From positions 50,603,489 to 50,667,488 of the forward strand of contig NC_054538.1 in NCBI RefSeq assembly GCF_017654505.1: DNA of 64,000 bases, written 5' to 3'. This document shows, one piece after another, positions 1-10,121 of the stretch. The stretch's first letter is position 1; each line of letters begins with the position of its first letter. The DNA is from Polyodon spathula. Taxonomy: Eukaryota; Chordata; Actinopteri; Acipenseriformes; Polyodontidae. The notes below the pieces were generated by a model. It was not told the origin of the DNA. It saw nothing but the letters and a program-made list of their open reading frames with translations, and ran no database searches. The position numbers were made by a program, and so were the translations under genes.

Positions 1-572
1 AGGTGTTTCGTGCTTCATGTTTTTCAGTGGTCTTTTGGAATATGGAAGTCACCGTTTTTTGTTTCTTTGCAAGTAAAGCAGTCTGAGTACTGCTCTGGAT
101 TTACACCTTTCTCTTTCGATGAATACTTGAATCTAAATGCCTGTCAAAAGACGATTCTCGGTAGTGATCTACAGTAACGTTGCACCACATACAGAAGAGC
201 TTACCTTCATCGTGTTACAAAACTCCTCCTGGATACTGCTTTACGCCAACCTTTTCATGAGACATCCATTTTCTTTTTTTAGTGTGTTGTATTTTAGTGT
301 TTAGTGTGTCATATTTTAATTTCCCATGTAGATTTCATATAGTTACATGACAATCATTACTATGTGCATGGCAAACAGTACACGCAGGGACACAGCAGAG
401 CTGTACAGTTTTGTTAATGTGACCTTTTTTTTTTTAAACAAAATACATAAGAATTATGAAAATGTATTTTTATTTCTTAAGAATATTTTTTTAAAAATCG
501 CGGTATTGGGTTAATTTCACGATTTCCTCGCAGTCCGTGAAATTGCGATTTTACACAGGGCCTTATTTATAA
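1..572 (-). mobile_element. hAT transposon, N-terminal fragment (CGBP1-like), cut by window edge
   Basis: On the minus strand the sequence from about 420 down to 1 matches, base for base over long stretches, the plus-strand hAT copy at 41962-42330. Both share a noncoding leader and an ATG (here at 269-267) opening MDVS. A zinc-finger segment of the CGG-repeat-binding-protein-1/hAT type follows, with an FCxxCN motif then VDHYRES and a later H. Here the reading is broken: a frameshift follows MDVS, there is a stop just before the finger, and about 30 bases are inserted after the finger. Positions 420-572 would be the terminal noncoding part, ending near a ggccct/agggcc motif that looks like a hAT end; this boundary is inferred. 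The rest of the transposase lies below position 1. It is a non-functional relic in a phf10 intron. Confidence 0.75.
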
Positions 573-995
573 TCAATGACGGGTTACCAAGCCATGTTGT
601 TTCTGCAGAGTCACTGGGATCCTGTAACATTAGACTAGACAAACATCTGGGATCAATCAGCTACTTGGAAACAGACAAGTATTCATGTGTTAAATGTACT
701 CTGATTTGTAACTTACCTTATAAACAAGAGTACATTTAATCCTACATTGTGCTGTACTTGCTGCAGTTTTGCAAAGAATTGTACAGTATCAGTGAGCGCA
801 TAGGAGTCAGCTGTGTAAGTTTAGAACATGGTATTGCTCTATTAGTTTATTCATTCTTTTTAAACTTAATAATTCTGTTAAACAAAAGTTGCAAGTTTAG
901 AATCACCAACTCATTTTTTTTACTGAGAATCTCACCATTAATATTACATGACCAAAACAAACAGCTATACATTTTTCAATTGATCAATAACTTAC
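573..995. other. phf10 intron, no recognised feature
   Basis: AT-rich intronic sequence immediately downstream (in gene sense) of exon A. Apart from the donor site at 995-991 I see no motif, repeat or coding segment here. Confidence 0.6.
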
Positions 996-1104
996 CGCTG
1001 TTCCTGCACTGAGAGCAGTGAATGAGAGCTTCAGTCTTTCCTGTCTTGTTGGACTCCTTACCCTTCAGACAAATTCCACAAAGAGCATTTGGAATGACCT
1101 TAGG
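996..1104 (-). CDS. phf10: phf10 exon A: start of first PHD finger
   Basis: PHF10 (BAF45a) is a subunit of the PBAF SWI/SNF chromatin-remodelling complex in the nucleus; its C-terminal tandem PHD fingers bind histone tails. This 109-bp exon encodes 36 codons plus one base, beginning [20 protein letters not shown] and ending in SQCRNS, with the glycine codon split by the next intron. It supplies CxxC (CGIC) and HCxxC (IHCSQC), the first zinc ligands of PHD finger 1. The acceptor is a pyrimidine-rich tract ending in CAG at 1107-1105; the donor is G|GTAAGT at 995. The phase is 0 at the acceptor, matching exon B, which ends in phase 0. The peptide agrees almost residue for residue with what I recall of vertebrate PHF10. 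The following exons, completing both PHD fingers, lie outside the window. It is an internal partial CDS, so no start codon is expected. Confidence 0.97.
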
Positions 1105-1324
1105 CTGGAATAGTAGAACAGGACTATAAAAGTTATGACTAAAGATCCCCGTGCATATTGTGACAATGGGTTCAGCAGGAATACACTACAAACAAAACAG
1201 CTGTACCATCATACACAGACTTGTCAACTGCCTTAGTTACTAAATATAAGACATTGTCAGTGCAGAAAGCTTACAAGTCTGACCTTAAGACTGGACTCTA
1301 AAATGCCAAGTAATAGGGCCTTTT

Positions 1325-1327
<3 letters not shown>

Positions 1328-1415
<88 letters not shown>
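1328..1415. repeat. (TA)n microsatellite
   Basis: About 88 bp of uninterrupted TA dinucleotides. A short TAGA/GATA-type run follows at about 1478-1495. Confidence 0.97.
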
Positions 1416-1419
<4 letters not shown>

Positions 1420-2221
1420 ATTAAAAACACCGAATTACAACAAGCTGCTTTATAAGACGTTAGCTGTATACATAGATAAATAGATAGATAGATAATTACA
1501 GAAAGATAACTGAAAAACAGCAAACAGCTCTATAGCCAAGGAGATTCAGGATCAAAACGGAATATTCATCAATCACTAGAAATACTTAATGAAGAAGAAA
1601 AGTAATTGGTAAAGTTAAAACTCACTATTTCAGTAATTAGCTACAACATTTGGGCTCTCACATTCTTTAGCTAGCACGGTAGAAATAGCTAGGTAAATTG
1701 ATGTTGTTTTAAGTTTAAAAATTGCACGTTACAGACAGTTTTGAGGTAGAGTTCCAATCCTAAAAGGATGTATTGTCGTCTAAGTTCAGCCCATGAGGAA
1801 ATAGAGTCTTAAATCTGTGAATCCAGAAGTTTTCACATTTATCTAACATGTTAGGATTGTACACTTCTCAAAACCAGCGCCTTGCTGATACACGCTCATT
1901 AACACCAGCAACAGAGCGCGACCTGTCAAACTGAAAGGAGTTCCACAACAAGCAACACAGAACTAGAAAACAATCTCTCTCTCTTGTAGTGCATGAAGAT
2001 TGTGTGGGTCCTGCAGTGAGTGTGAAATGTGCAAACAGGTCTATATTCTGAACTTATCTTTCTTGCTATGGCCAGTTCGAGAGGCCAACACCCTAACTAC
2101 CCTCTTTGAAGCTGACCCGTAGACGTGGCGTAAAGATTGCCCCGGAGGAGTTCCGTCCCCTAGAGATGTGCGTGTAAGCAGGGAGAGGTGGAGGGCTATG
2201 AGAATATCAAGTCCCAAATAA
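1416..2221. other. intron, nothing recognised
   Basis: No coding similarity, terminal repeats or tandem repeat seen beyond the short GATA run. Confidence 0.5.
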
Positions 2222-2450
2222 ACAGATAGTGCTATTCCTAACATAGCGAAATTAGTAAATAAGATAGTAGAAAAGGGAATAGCACTAAATGACAGTTTTA
2301 GTAGAGTGCTACACCTCACAGTCCTGGCACAAAAGATCACTCTCTCCAATGTATCCCCGTTCCTCATGAACAACAAGCTGCTGGACAGGGAGCTGGCCAG
2401 GTAAGGCAGGTCATGTTGGGGATTAAGAAGATCCCGCTAGGTTGTAAGGG
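2222..2450 (+). pseudogene. LINE (L1-Tx1-type) ORF1 fragment
   Basis: The plus strand reads IVEKGIALNDSFSRV, then KITLSNVSPFL and LLDRELAR, stops at 2396, and in a shifted frame continues IKKIPLGCK. This order (EKG..ND, then V/I-T-L-SNV-PPF, then EL, then K-x-PLGCK) is the conserved core of the ORF1 protein of fish Tx1/L1-like LINEs. That protein binds RNA and usually ends with CCHC knuckles. No knuckles or RT follow, so it is a short 5'- and 3'-truncated relic with one stop and one frameshift. An antisense open frame over the same bases has no recognisable similarity. Confidence 0.7.
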
Positions 2451-3249
2451 TAATGTTTTGGGCAATGTTTTGTTTACAACATATCAAAATATGACTATTA
2501 AATGTATCAGTGCCCCAATACTTCAAACTGCCCCATCAAGTCACTGGAGAAATATATAATGAAATGTCAGAAGAATCCACCAGCTTTCTATCTTCACCCA
2601 CAAACCAGACTAAAACCCACTAATATAAGCGATAAAAATATCTGCTATAAATGCAAGACAGTACGGGAAAATTATTTATTTATTTATTTATTTTTTTAAA
2701 CACGGTTTGTACATTAACTTTACAGAAAAGCTTATATGCAAGATTGGGCCAGTTTCCAAGCAGGGCTATTTACATGTAAAATGGCGATGCGTGTGCAATT
2801 TTGGGGGAATTACTTGTGTAAATAAGGTTTGTGGCCGAAACGGCCATAGAGAGGGATAGGGTAAATCTCATTTACTTATGTAAATGAATGGAAACATGCA
2901 TTTCACATGAAAATGTAAATTAGCTTGTTTGTCCTTATGTGACACAGTTCTAAATATTGCAAGGGAACAGATCAGTTGTTACTGTGGATTCCAAGACGGC
3001 GGTTTTATGGTTAGCAGCACCTTAATGATAATGCCGGCCGCTTTTTTTCTTATTTTTTGATGTGTGTCTGTCCTGTCATGCTGTATTTCTCAAGTGGGTT
3101 TACAGTTCTGTATAAAACCACTTACAAACATACCATGAATTGCGGAGTACACTTGTTATAGTACTAAAGCAGCTGTTTGAGAATACCCTTGCTGTAAAAA
3201 CTACGCTAAAGTTGATTGTGTTTATTTGCGTGCATCATTAACATTTAAG
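2451..3249. other. intron; possible Harbinger end near 2745
   Basis: Mostly featureless. The segment gggccagtttccaagcagg at about 2746 resembles a DNA-transposon terminus and lies on the correct side to be the 3' end of the minus-strand Harbinger relic, but no matching opposite end was found. Confidence 0.3.
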
Positions 3250-3690
3250 ACAACAGTAAATCCAACACAACTTAAAAGAAAGGAGAGAATCTCTGACAGC
3301 TCGAGCCTCCTCAGATCACTGCTGTCCAATTGAAACTGACGGCTGAGGTCACCTTCCCTGTCTGTCTCACAGGCAGCCACTGATTCTTGAACACCTCATG
3401 TTGTTGTTGACAAGAGTTCGTGCAGGATACTGCAGGCAGAGGCAATTTTGGGAACAATCTCATGCATTTCATCAGTATCGGCCACCTCCTTTTCAAGTGC
3501 CCACTACCCATATTTGCCCAAGTGCGGTGTTGAATGCTTCCTCAGCAGACAGGTAGGGTTTCATAAGCCAGGGAAGTAGTATACGCAGCATCACCTGATC
3601 CCATATGTGCTGTATTGCCTGAATGAAAGGGAAATATTTATAATGTCTCCACTGGTTTTCAGCCATGATGATCTGCAATACCTGTTGGTC
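3250..3690 (-). pseudogene. PIF/Harbinger DDE transposase, C-terminal remnant
   Basis: On the minus strand several frames give pieces in the order of a Harbinger nuclease C-terminus: LLPWLMKPYLSAEEAFNTAL, then LKRRWPIL, then in another frame EIVPKIASACSILHEL, followed by FKNQWL. The PWLMKPY block, the E-x-x-FN-x-A block, the LK-x-RW block and the I-x-x-A-C-x-x-LH block are family hallmarks of the DDE nuclease fold. At least two frameshifts and the loss of the N-terminal two thirds make it inactive. The last acidic residue of the DDE triad would lie in or near the EEAFN segment. The assignment is by remembered family motifs. Confidence 0.7.
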
Positions 3691-4195
3691 AGTTTCATTT
3701 TATACCTCTGAGTTCATTTTTAATTAATGAGTCGTAAGATAAATTAGTTGAAACAGTATTCAGAAGTAGATGTCGGGTAAAAAGCCATGTTTTCTCGAGT
3801 AAAATAAACTGAGCTAATGGAAACCTGAAAAAGCATTTTGCATGAGACATTTTTCTTGAGCAAATGTCTCCAGCTAAAAAAAAAAAAAAAAAACGCATGG
3901 AAAGTCCACCACTGTTATAATGGAGGACTATATTTAGTAGAATGTGCTTATGTGGAAGTATACATACAAATAAATGAAAATGATCATTAATTGTGCTGTA
4001 AGATTGAAGTACAAAAGCCCTTTTAACCTGACTTTCAAATATAATTGTTTTGATCTATTTTACTTGCTTATTTTTTATAATTGTGTGTTTTATCTATTAT
4101 TCTTATTGCTGTTTCTTAAGCCATTTTTATTTTATTGCTGTTCTTTACTGATATTGTTATTATTATAATTATGAATTGTTATTTTTCGATACAGC
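3691..4195. other. intron with one copy of a dispersed repeat (3905-4010)
   Basis: The stretch around 3915-4005 (ggaggactatattta, then gtgcttatgtgg, then aattgtgctgtaa) recurs at about 62038-62150 in the same order, so it is part of an interspersed repeat of unknown class. A poly-A run lies at 3877-3893. Confidence 0.5.
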
Positions 4196-4204
4196 AGATT
4201 CTGT

Positions 4205-4290
4205 TTTAACCGACATGTAAAGCACTTTGAGATAATGTGGCATGAAAGGCGCTACAATACATAAATAAAACTGAATTGAATAATAATACA
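4205..4290 (+). mobile_element. LINE/SINE 3' tail (L2-like)
   Basis: Contains gtaaagcactttgagata, then aaggcgctacaata, then short A/T-rich repeats. This is the conserved 3' stem-loop tail shared by vertebrate L2-clade LINEs and the SINEs they mobilise. No RT coding sequence is visible upstream. Confidence 0.65.
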
Positions 4291-4929
4291 TATTGGGCAC
4301 TACAAGTAAATACAAATAACTAACAAACAAACAAACAAAAATACATACATGGCACGACAGGGGACTCACAAGAACCTAACCAGGTAACGTCAACTAGCTA
4401 AAGCAACAGACGCAACTAGCCTGTGGACAACTGGGAGTCAGCAGCATTAGGCTCTCATGAGCTTTAGAGAATGCGAGTGATTCAGAAATAACTTGACAAA
4501 TGGGATGCAACACATTCATTAATGGCTAAAGACAGACGTTTAAGATATAGTTCATAATGCATAACATGGACCCAACTGTCCTCAGGGGCGTAGCTAGGAA
4601 TATATTTTTACTGAGGCAAATATTTAATTTTTGTCTAAAGAAAAAAAAAACCTGCATATCCTGTTCATGAAGCTTGGAGACTATTAATGCAAACTGTAAA
4701 GCAATATAATTTGCTAATTCTTTTTACCCACTGACCCACCTTGGATGATGTTTGAAATTTCATGACACTTTTTAAAAACAAATCTCCCAGCAAAAACAAC
4801 ACCAACCTAAAATTACCCTATTCACACTGTTAGAAATATGTCATATTAAAAGGACAAAAAGAATAGAACTTAGAAATATGAATAAGTAGATGGGTTCATA
4901 CCTTCATTGAGACATGCGTTTAGTTCACT
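4291..4929. other. intron, nothing recognised
   Basis: AT-rich sequence with a short CAAA-type run at about 4320; no coding or terminal-repeat signal seen. Confidence 0.5.
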
Positions 4930-5415
4930 GCTACTGAAGTTAATGCTGAGACTGGTAACACTGATGCTACAACTGGAACTGGTAAGACTGGTGCTGCCAC
5001 TGCTGGGACTGGTGCTGCTACTGCTGGAACTGGCAAGACTGGTGGTGCCACTGCTGGGACTGGTAAGACTGGTGCTGACACTGCTGAACTGGTAAGACTG
5101 GTGCCGACACTGCCGAACTTGTAAGGCTGATGCTGACACTGCTGACACTGATGCTTATACTGCTGGGACTGGTAAGACTGGTGTTGACACTGCTGAACTG
5201 GTAAGACTGTTGCCGACACTGTTGAACTGGTAAGACTGGTGCTGGTGCTTATACTGCTGGGACTGGTGCTGACACTGCTGAACTGGTAAGACAGGTGCCG
5301 ACACAGCTGGAACTGGTAAGACTAGTGCTTATACTGCTGGGACTGGAAAGACTGGTGATGACACTGCTGGAACTGGTGATACTGGTGCTGACACTGCTGA
5401 ACTGGTAAGACTGGT
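4930..5415. repeat. Minisatellite, ~30-bp unit
   Basis: About 16 diverged copies of a unit close to actggtaagactggtgctg plus acactgctgga. The period is mostly 30 bp with 15-bp half-unit variants, so it is a multiple of three. Long open frames therefore exist on both strands (Ser/Thr-rich on minus, Thr/Gly/Ala-rich on plus). I take these as by-products of the period, not genes. Most units contain ctGGTAAG, a 5' splice-site-like string on the strand opposite to phf10. Confidence 0.9.
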
Positions 5416-5497
5416 CCAAGTAACTCCCTTGTCCAGTGACTTTTAAATTACCATGTAATGAAAAGCCGATTTTACTTTTAAGTTTCCAGGACCCTGT

Positions 5498-6115
5498 CAC
5501 AGACAAAAGTATTGGCACCCTACCATTAATATAAGATCATTCAAGAAAACACTTAAATACAAGCATTTAGTGAACACTAATTAATATGACAAAGACCAAA
5601 ATGCATTTTTTTGTAGTTTGACAAAACAATCTTTGTAAAAAAAGCATAAATAAATAAATAAAATAACTTAAGTCATTTCAAATATTGGTACATGACAAAA
5701 CTATTGGCCCTGCACATTAGAAGTCTGTAAAAATGGACTAGGAGCTAACTATAGAAAAAAAAAATCTATATCAATTGATTGAAAACTACTACACAGTAAT
5801 TAAACCAGAAGGGTGGTAATTATGTCAAACATCTGTTAAAAAACATTTTGGCAACAAAGCAGATGATAGTCAAAACAAAGGAGTTTACATTTATGAAAAG
5901 CACTGATAGCAAACTACAAACAAATGGCTACAGAACAGAATCAAAGAAATATGGAAAATCAAAATGCACAAACACAGTAATAATCAATAAGTACCACAAA
6001 ACAAATTCAACTGAAACACCTGAAAGAAGTGGACATCCAAAGAATATAATGGGTACAGCAGTTAGAAGAGTCCGAACAGCTACAAAAAAAATCCAAGATT
6101 AAAAGCCAAGGACTT
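5498..6115 (+). mobile_element. Tc1/mariner relic with decayed N-terminal transposase
   Basis: It begins with cagacaaaagtattggcacc, a typical Tc1 terminal inverted repeat. At 5848-6102 a decayed frame reads KYGKSKCTNTVIINKYHKTN, then TPERSGHPKN and VRRVRTATKK. This corresponds to the second helix-turn-helix and GRP linker region of the transposase DNA-binding domain. No DDE catalytic domain or 3' terminal repeat follows. It is truncated and inactive. Confidence 0.75.
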
Positions 6116-6230
6116 TGTCATGAAGGAACACCTTAAATTAAGTTTATTTGTTACTAGAAATTGTGTATTTTGCTTTTAGTGATATAAAATATTGGTTAAA
6201 GTTTACTAAACGCTTGTCCTTAATCTGTTA

Positions 6231-6652
6231 CCAGAATCACTGTTGAGCCCTCTTGAGGTGTCCTGGGCTAGTCAATGAAACAGAGGATGGAAGGTGCCCA
6301 CTTGAAGACCCCAGAGATGTACCCTACTTAGCTCAATCCAGACGGTTGTCATGCTGATGCGCTGGGGAGACCACACTGCCTTGAACCCCGGAGTCAGCAT
6401 CGCAGCTGTTGTGTGTGCTGATGCGATGGGGAAGCAAAATGAGCTGATCCTTGGAGCCAGCATTACACTTCACAATCAACACCAGACAGAAGAATATCTA
6501 CATCACCAGATGGAAAACAACGCAAATGGATGGAGATGCAGATGGATCACATTAGTTTACTGCAAAGCTACATCTTAGATGGTGCTTATCTTGGCAAGAG
6601 CCGAGTTCAAATCAGCATGAAGTTCAACATCTACTCTCATGTAATGGAAATC
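6231..6652 (+). repeat. Left terminal direct repeat of RLE retroelement
   Basis: It starts ccagaatcactgttgagccc and ends in the same segment as the right copy (ctactctcat then taatggaaatc). It contains two successive stem-loops, 6351-6400 and 6416-6463, each closed by (A)TGCTG pairing with CAGCA(T). It differs from the right copy by scattered substitutions and 1-3-base indels. Confidence 0.9.
6351..6463 (+). other. Tandem stem-loop pair in left repeat
   Basis: Two ~50-nt units with the same plan: TGCTG-ATGCG-(C/A)TGGGGA, a 13-15-nt loop, a C-rich 3' strand, then a 3-4-nt bulge and CAGCA. The same pair is present in the right repeat, where the bases differ but the outer stems are kept. A structured RNA element is likely; the function is unknown. 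Confidence 0.6.
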
Positions 6653-6918
6653 ATGAAGATCTGGATACATCCAGTGACTGCTGTGAATAGTGCAGCTGGC
6701 AACAAGGGAAAGACCTTGTGACAGCATGGAGAGACAGCAGACAGGAGGAAAGAGACCCCATTGGGGCTGGAAAGGGTTAGCTACCCGGTCGGCAGTATCC
6801 AGCTCTTTGTTTTCAAAGGTAAACAGGATGCTGGAGACACCCGCCCAAGGCTTCTAAGAAACTAAAGAGAAAAATACCCCTACAGTCTGCGAGAGCGAGG
6901 GCGGAAGATGACTCAACG

Positions 6919-7340
6919 TTGGATAACACGGTTAACGACTTAGGAAAGGAAACGGATATGAGAATGGAGAGTACTTCACAAAAGACTAGTTCAAGATCTG
7001 CTGTTAGCAAAGACATGGAACTCCAGGTTTGTGTCTGCAACTGGAGCAAGGCGACAATGGTCAGGGGTTTGAAGATTCATCAAGGGAGAATTAAATGCTT
7101 GAGGGAGAAGGGACAAGGGCCTCGCATTGATCAGTACTTCTTACGAAGTCAGTCGAATGAAATCCAGCGACAGTTCGCAGGATATCAGCACCCCTGTCAT
7201 AGACGTGAGGAGGACTTGCGTGGATAAAACTAGTGATGAACCTAATGATCCTTACGAACCCATCAGACGAACCAGCATAAGAGAGAAAAGAACCTCAACG
7301 GGCACAAGCCTGGAGTTAAATGGCCAAGAGCTTGTGTGAA
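6919..7340 (+). pseudogene. RLE retroelement: N-terminal zinc finger and linker
   Basis: The plus-strand frame from 6919 encodes VCVCNWSKATMVRGLKIHQG followed by RIKC, a C-x-C...H...C finger. Other members of this retroelement family carry such a finger, thought to bind target DNA, upstream of the RT. The frame shifts near 7200, continues in the +1 frame from about 7195 (DVRRTCVDKTSDEPNDPYEP) and shifts again near 7310 into VKWPRACVKTAWNTVNTDL. The start codon cannot be fixed; 6919 is the first ATG of the frame. Confidence 0.75.
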
Positions 7341-8655
7341 AACTGCGTGGAACACAGTAAACACGGATCTCTGTTTTACTTTGGAAAAGTTAAATGGAAC
7401 AGTTGAAAAGCAGCTGGATAAATTTGGGGACATCATTTACGCATATGGAAGCGAAGGTTTGAATTGAAAAAAGGAAGGAAAAAGTACAAACTATTCCTAG
7501 AAAATCTAGACCGCAGCATTACATTGAACGCTTAGAGAAATGAGGCAGTTGAGGAATCAATGGAGAAAAGCAGAAAAAAGTCAGGAGGGACTCCATCTGT
7601 TACAAAGGGTCATAAAAGATAAGCTTGCAACATTGCGCAGAGCTGAGCGCCTACGGAAACGCTACAAAAAGAAAGAGTGTGTGAGAACTACCTTTTATAA
7701 AGATCCATTCAAATTTGTAAAGATGATATTCACCAGTGAGAAAAACGGCACACTAAAATCATCTGGAGCTGGAGAGATATTTGGAGATATTTGGAGGAAA
7801 CACATACAGATTCAAAAAGAAAGGAGCCTATGTCAATTCCTTCAGACATCCCACCCAAATACCAAATGGAGGACTGTGCACCTAAGTGGAAAGAGTAGAG
7901 CAAGCTGTGAAAAAAGCAAGGGTGTCGTCATCTCCAGGGCCTAATGGAGTTCCATACAGAGTGTACAAGAGTGCTTCTAGAGTTCTACGAATCCTGTGGA
8001 AATTGATGAAAATGGCAGGGAAAAACAGGTTGTACCAAGAGCACAGCGTCATGTAGGTGGAATCTTAATACCAAAAGAAAAGGATTCTACAAGCATTGGT
8101 CAGATATTCTTCAGCATTATTGCACAGAGATTGTCAACCTACCTATTAAAGAACTGCTTCATTGACACTTCTGTACAAAAAGCAGGCATTCCAGGTTTCC
8201 CAGGATGCTTAGAACACATCAGCGTAATCTGGCAACAAATTCAATCAGCAAAAAAGGAGAGGAAGGAGCTCCATGTGACATTCCTGGATTTGGCTAACGC
8301 ATATGGTTCAGCGCCACATGAACTTATTCGGGCAGCATTTGATTTTTTCAGCGTACCAATGACAATAACAAATTTAGTGAAAGCCTGCTTTGGAGATTTG
8401 CAATTTAGTTTTTCAACTTCAGAATTCAGCACCATTTCTCAACTGGCTTTTACCATGGCAATGGAAGTAATTATTAGGGCAACAAAAAGGGTAGTGGGAG
8501 GAGAACGCTTGGCTTCTGGAATGCGACTACCACCAATTCGAGCATACATGGATGACATGACAACAATGACAACAACCGTAGCCTGCACTAATCGGTTATT
8601 GGGCAAATTAACCAATAACATTGAATGGCACTTAATAACAATTCAAGCCCACTAA
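7310..8655 (+). pseudogene. RLE retroelement: reverse transcriptase domain
   Basis: Pieces in successive frames include a basic coiled region (TLRRAERLRKRYKKKE at about 7630-7675), SSPGPNGVPYRVYKS (about 7930, start of the RT fold), the segment GGILIPKEKDS, DTSVQKAGIPGFPGCLEH, motif A FLDLANAYGSAPHELI (catalytic Asp at about 8286), and motif C RAYMDDMTT (catalytic Asp pair at about 8551-8556). Between FSTISQ and LAFTMAMEV the usual motif B block is missing, an in-frame deletion of about 15 codons at about 8440. Stops and shifts lie near 7467, 7943 and 8655. The longest open piece is 7996-8655. It is inactive. Confidence 0.85.
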
Positions 8656-10084
8656 ATCAAGGAGTATCTCTATAATTAAAGTCAAAGTAGTAGATAAAAG
8701 GTTCTACATTAATGGTGAGGCAATAGCAACAGTGTACGAGAAGCCAGTGAAAAGTCTAGGGAGATGGTACGATGGGGATCTAAAGGACACAGTTCGCGTG
8801 GGAGAAGTTAGACAACAAGCAGTAGAAAGTTTGAAGAGCACAGACAGCAGCGCTTTACCAGGCAAACTGAAACTCTGGTGCTTTCAGTTTGGTCTACTGC
8901 CAAGACCGCTGTGGCCACTGACTGTACAAGGTTTCCTTGACAACAGTTGAGAAGCTGGAAGCTTTAATCAGTTCATATGTCAGGAAATGGTTGGGAGTTC
9001 CAAGCTGCCTCAGCAGAGTGGGACTTTATAGTAAAGGAATACTGCAGCTACCAATCTCTGCTCTAACCGAGGAGTTTAAGTGCGCCAAAGTCCGACTGGA
9101 AATGACATTGGTAGATTCACGCGACAAATGTGTAAGGGAGGCAGCACCTGTATTGAAAACTGTAAGAAAATGGACAGCAAAGAAAGCTGTGGAAGATGCT
9201 AAGGCTGCCCTTCGAACTGGAGATATTATGGGGCAAGTTCAGCATTGAAAAGGAGGTTTTGGTCTCAGTTCAGCTCCTCCTACATGGCACAAGGCAACCC
9301 CAGCTCAACGTAGGAAGCTGGTAGTCAGTAAGGTGCAAAAGCACGAGGAGAGTATCAGGTGTGTAAAGGCCATTTCCCAGGGCAAGCTGGGAGAATGGAT
9401 GAGACGGGAGAGTGTGGAACAACGCAAGATCGGCTGGCAAGACCTGTGGACAAGGTAACAGAGCAGCATCAGTTTCCTCATCAGATCAGCATATGATGTT
9501 CTCCCATCACCACCAGTTCCTTCAAAGCATTACACACAAAAGACAATATTCCTCCATCCAGGACAGCAACCACCAAGAAAAGGTGTTAAAACCAAGCCTT
9601 GCCCAGGACAACTGGAAGCTGCTAGAGACTGGAAGATGCTGGCAGATGTTGGTCAACGGCTTATTTTTCCACCTGAGATTGCCACCACTAACTTTCGACC
9701 AGACATTGTCTTGTGGTCTGGATCAGCACGCCTTGTTCATCTGGTAGAGTTAACAGTGCCATGGGAAGATGCTGTGGATGAGGCGTATGAGAGGAAGAAA
9801 CTTCAGTTTGCTCAACTAGCTGCTGAAGCGGAACAGCGAGGATGGAGAGTCCGAGTTTACCCAGTGGAGGTGGGTTGTCGAGGATTTGTGGCACACTCTA
9901 CAACCCGGTTTCTCAGAGACGTTGGGTTCAGTGGCCAAGAGTTGCGTCATACAGTGAAGAACTTATCTGAAGAAGCAGAAAGGAGCAGCAACTGGCTGTG
10001 GTTGAGACGGAAAGATTCTGGATGGGGATCTCAAGCACAAAAGAAAGAAAGCAACGCTGATGTACAGGTAAGTAAGCTGGGCTG
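8656..10084 (+). pseudogene. RLE retroelement: thumb region and C-terminal endonuclease
   Basis: The frame at 8732-8940 gives YEKPVKSLGRWYDGDLKD, and the frame at 8937-9248 gives VRKWLGVPSCLSRVGLY and LPISALTEEFKCAKVR; both are conserved post-RT regions of the family. After a shift and deletion at about 9455-9600 the frame at 9636-10085 reads TTNFRPDIVLWSGS, then VELTVPWEDAVDEAYERKK, GWRVRVYPVEVGCRGF and NWLWLRRKD. The PD...ELT...K pattern is the restriction-like endonuclease active site that nicks the target in R2-like elements. The CCHC knuckle expected just upstream is absent and appears deleted. The endonuclease itself is open to its natural stop at 10083-10085. Confidence 0.85.
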
Positions 10085-10121
10085 AGCTAGGTGGGGGATG
10101 GAAGGGGATGATGCTGGGACG

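Noticed and set aside
2041..2376. 111-codon minus-strand frame
   Set aside because: It is antisense to the LINE ORF1 fragment at 2222-2450 and has no recognisable similarity.
4870..5518. Overlapping Ser/Thr-rich open frames on both strands
   Set aside because: They follow from a tandem unit whose length is a multiple of three; there are no start context, splice or homology signals.
6231..6330. Hammerhead ribozyme in the retroelement terminal repeat
   Set aside because: ggtgtc and cgaaacac are present and could form stem III, but the CTGATGA box is absent between them (only 14 bases) and the order of motifs is wrong for any hammerhead permutation.
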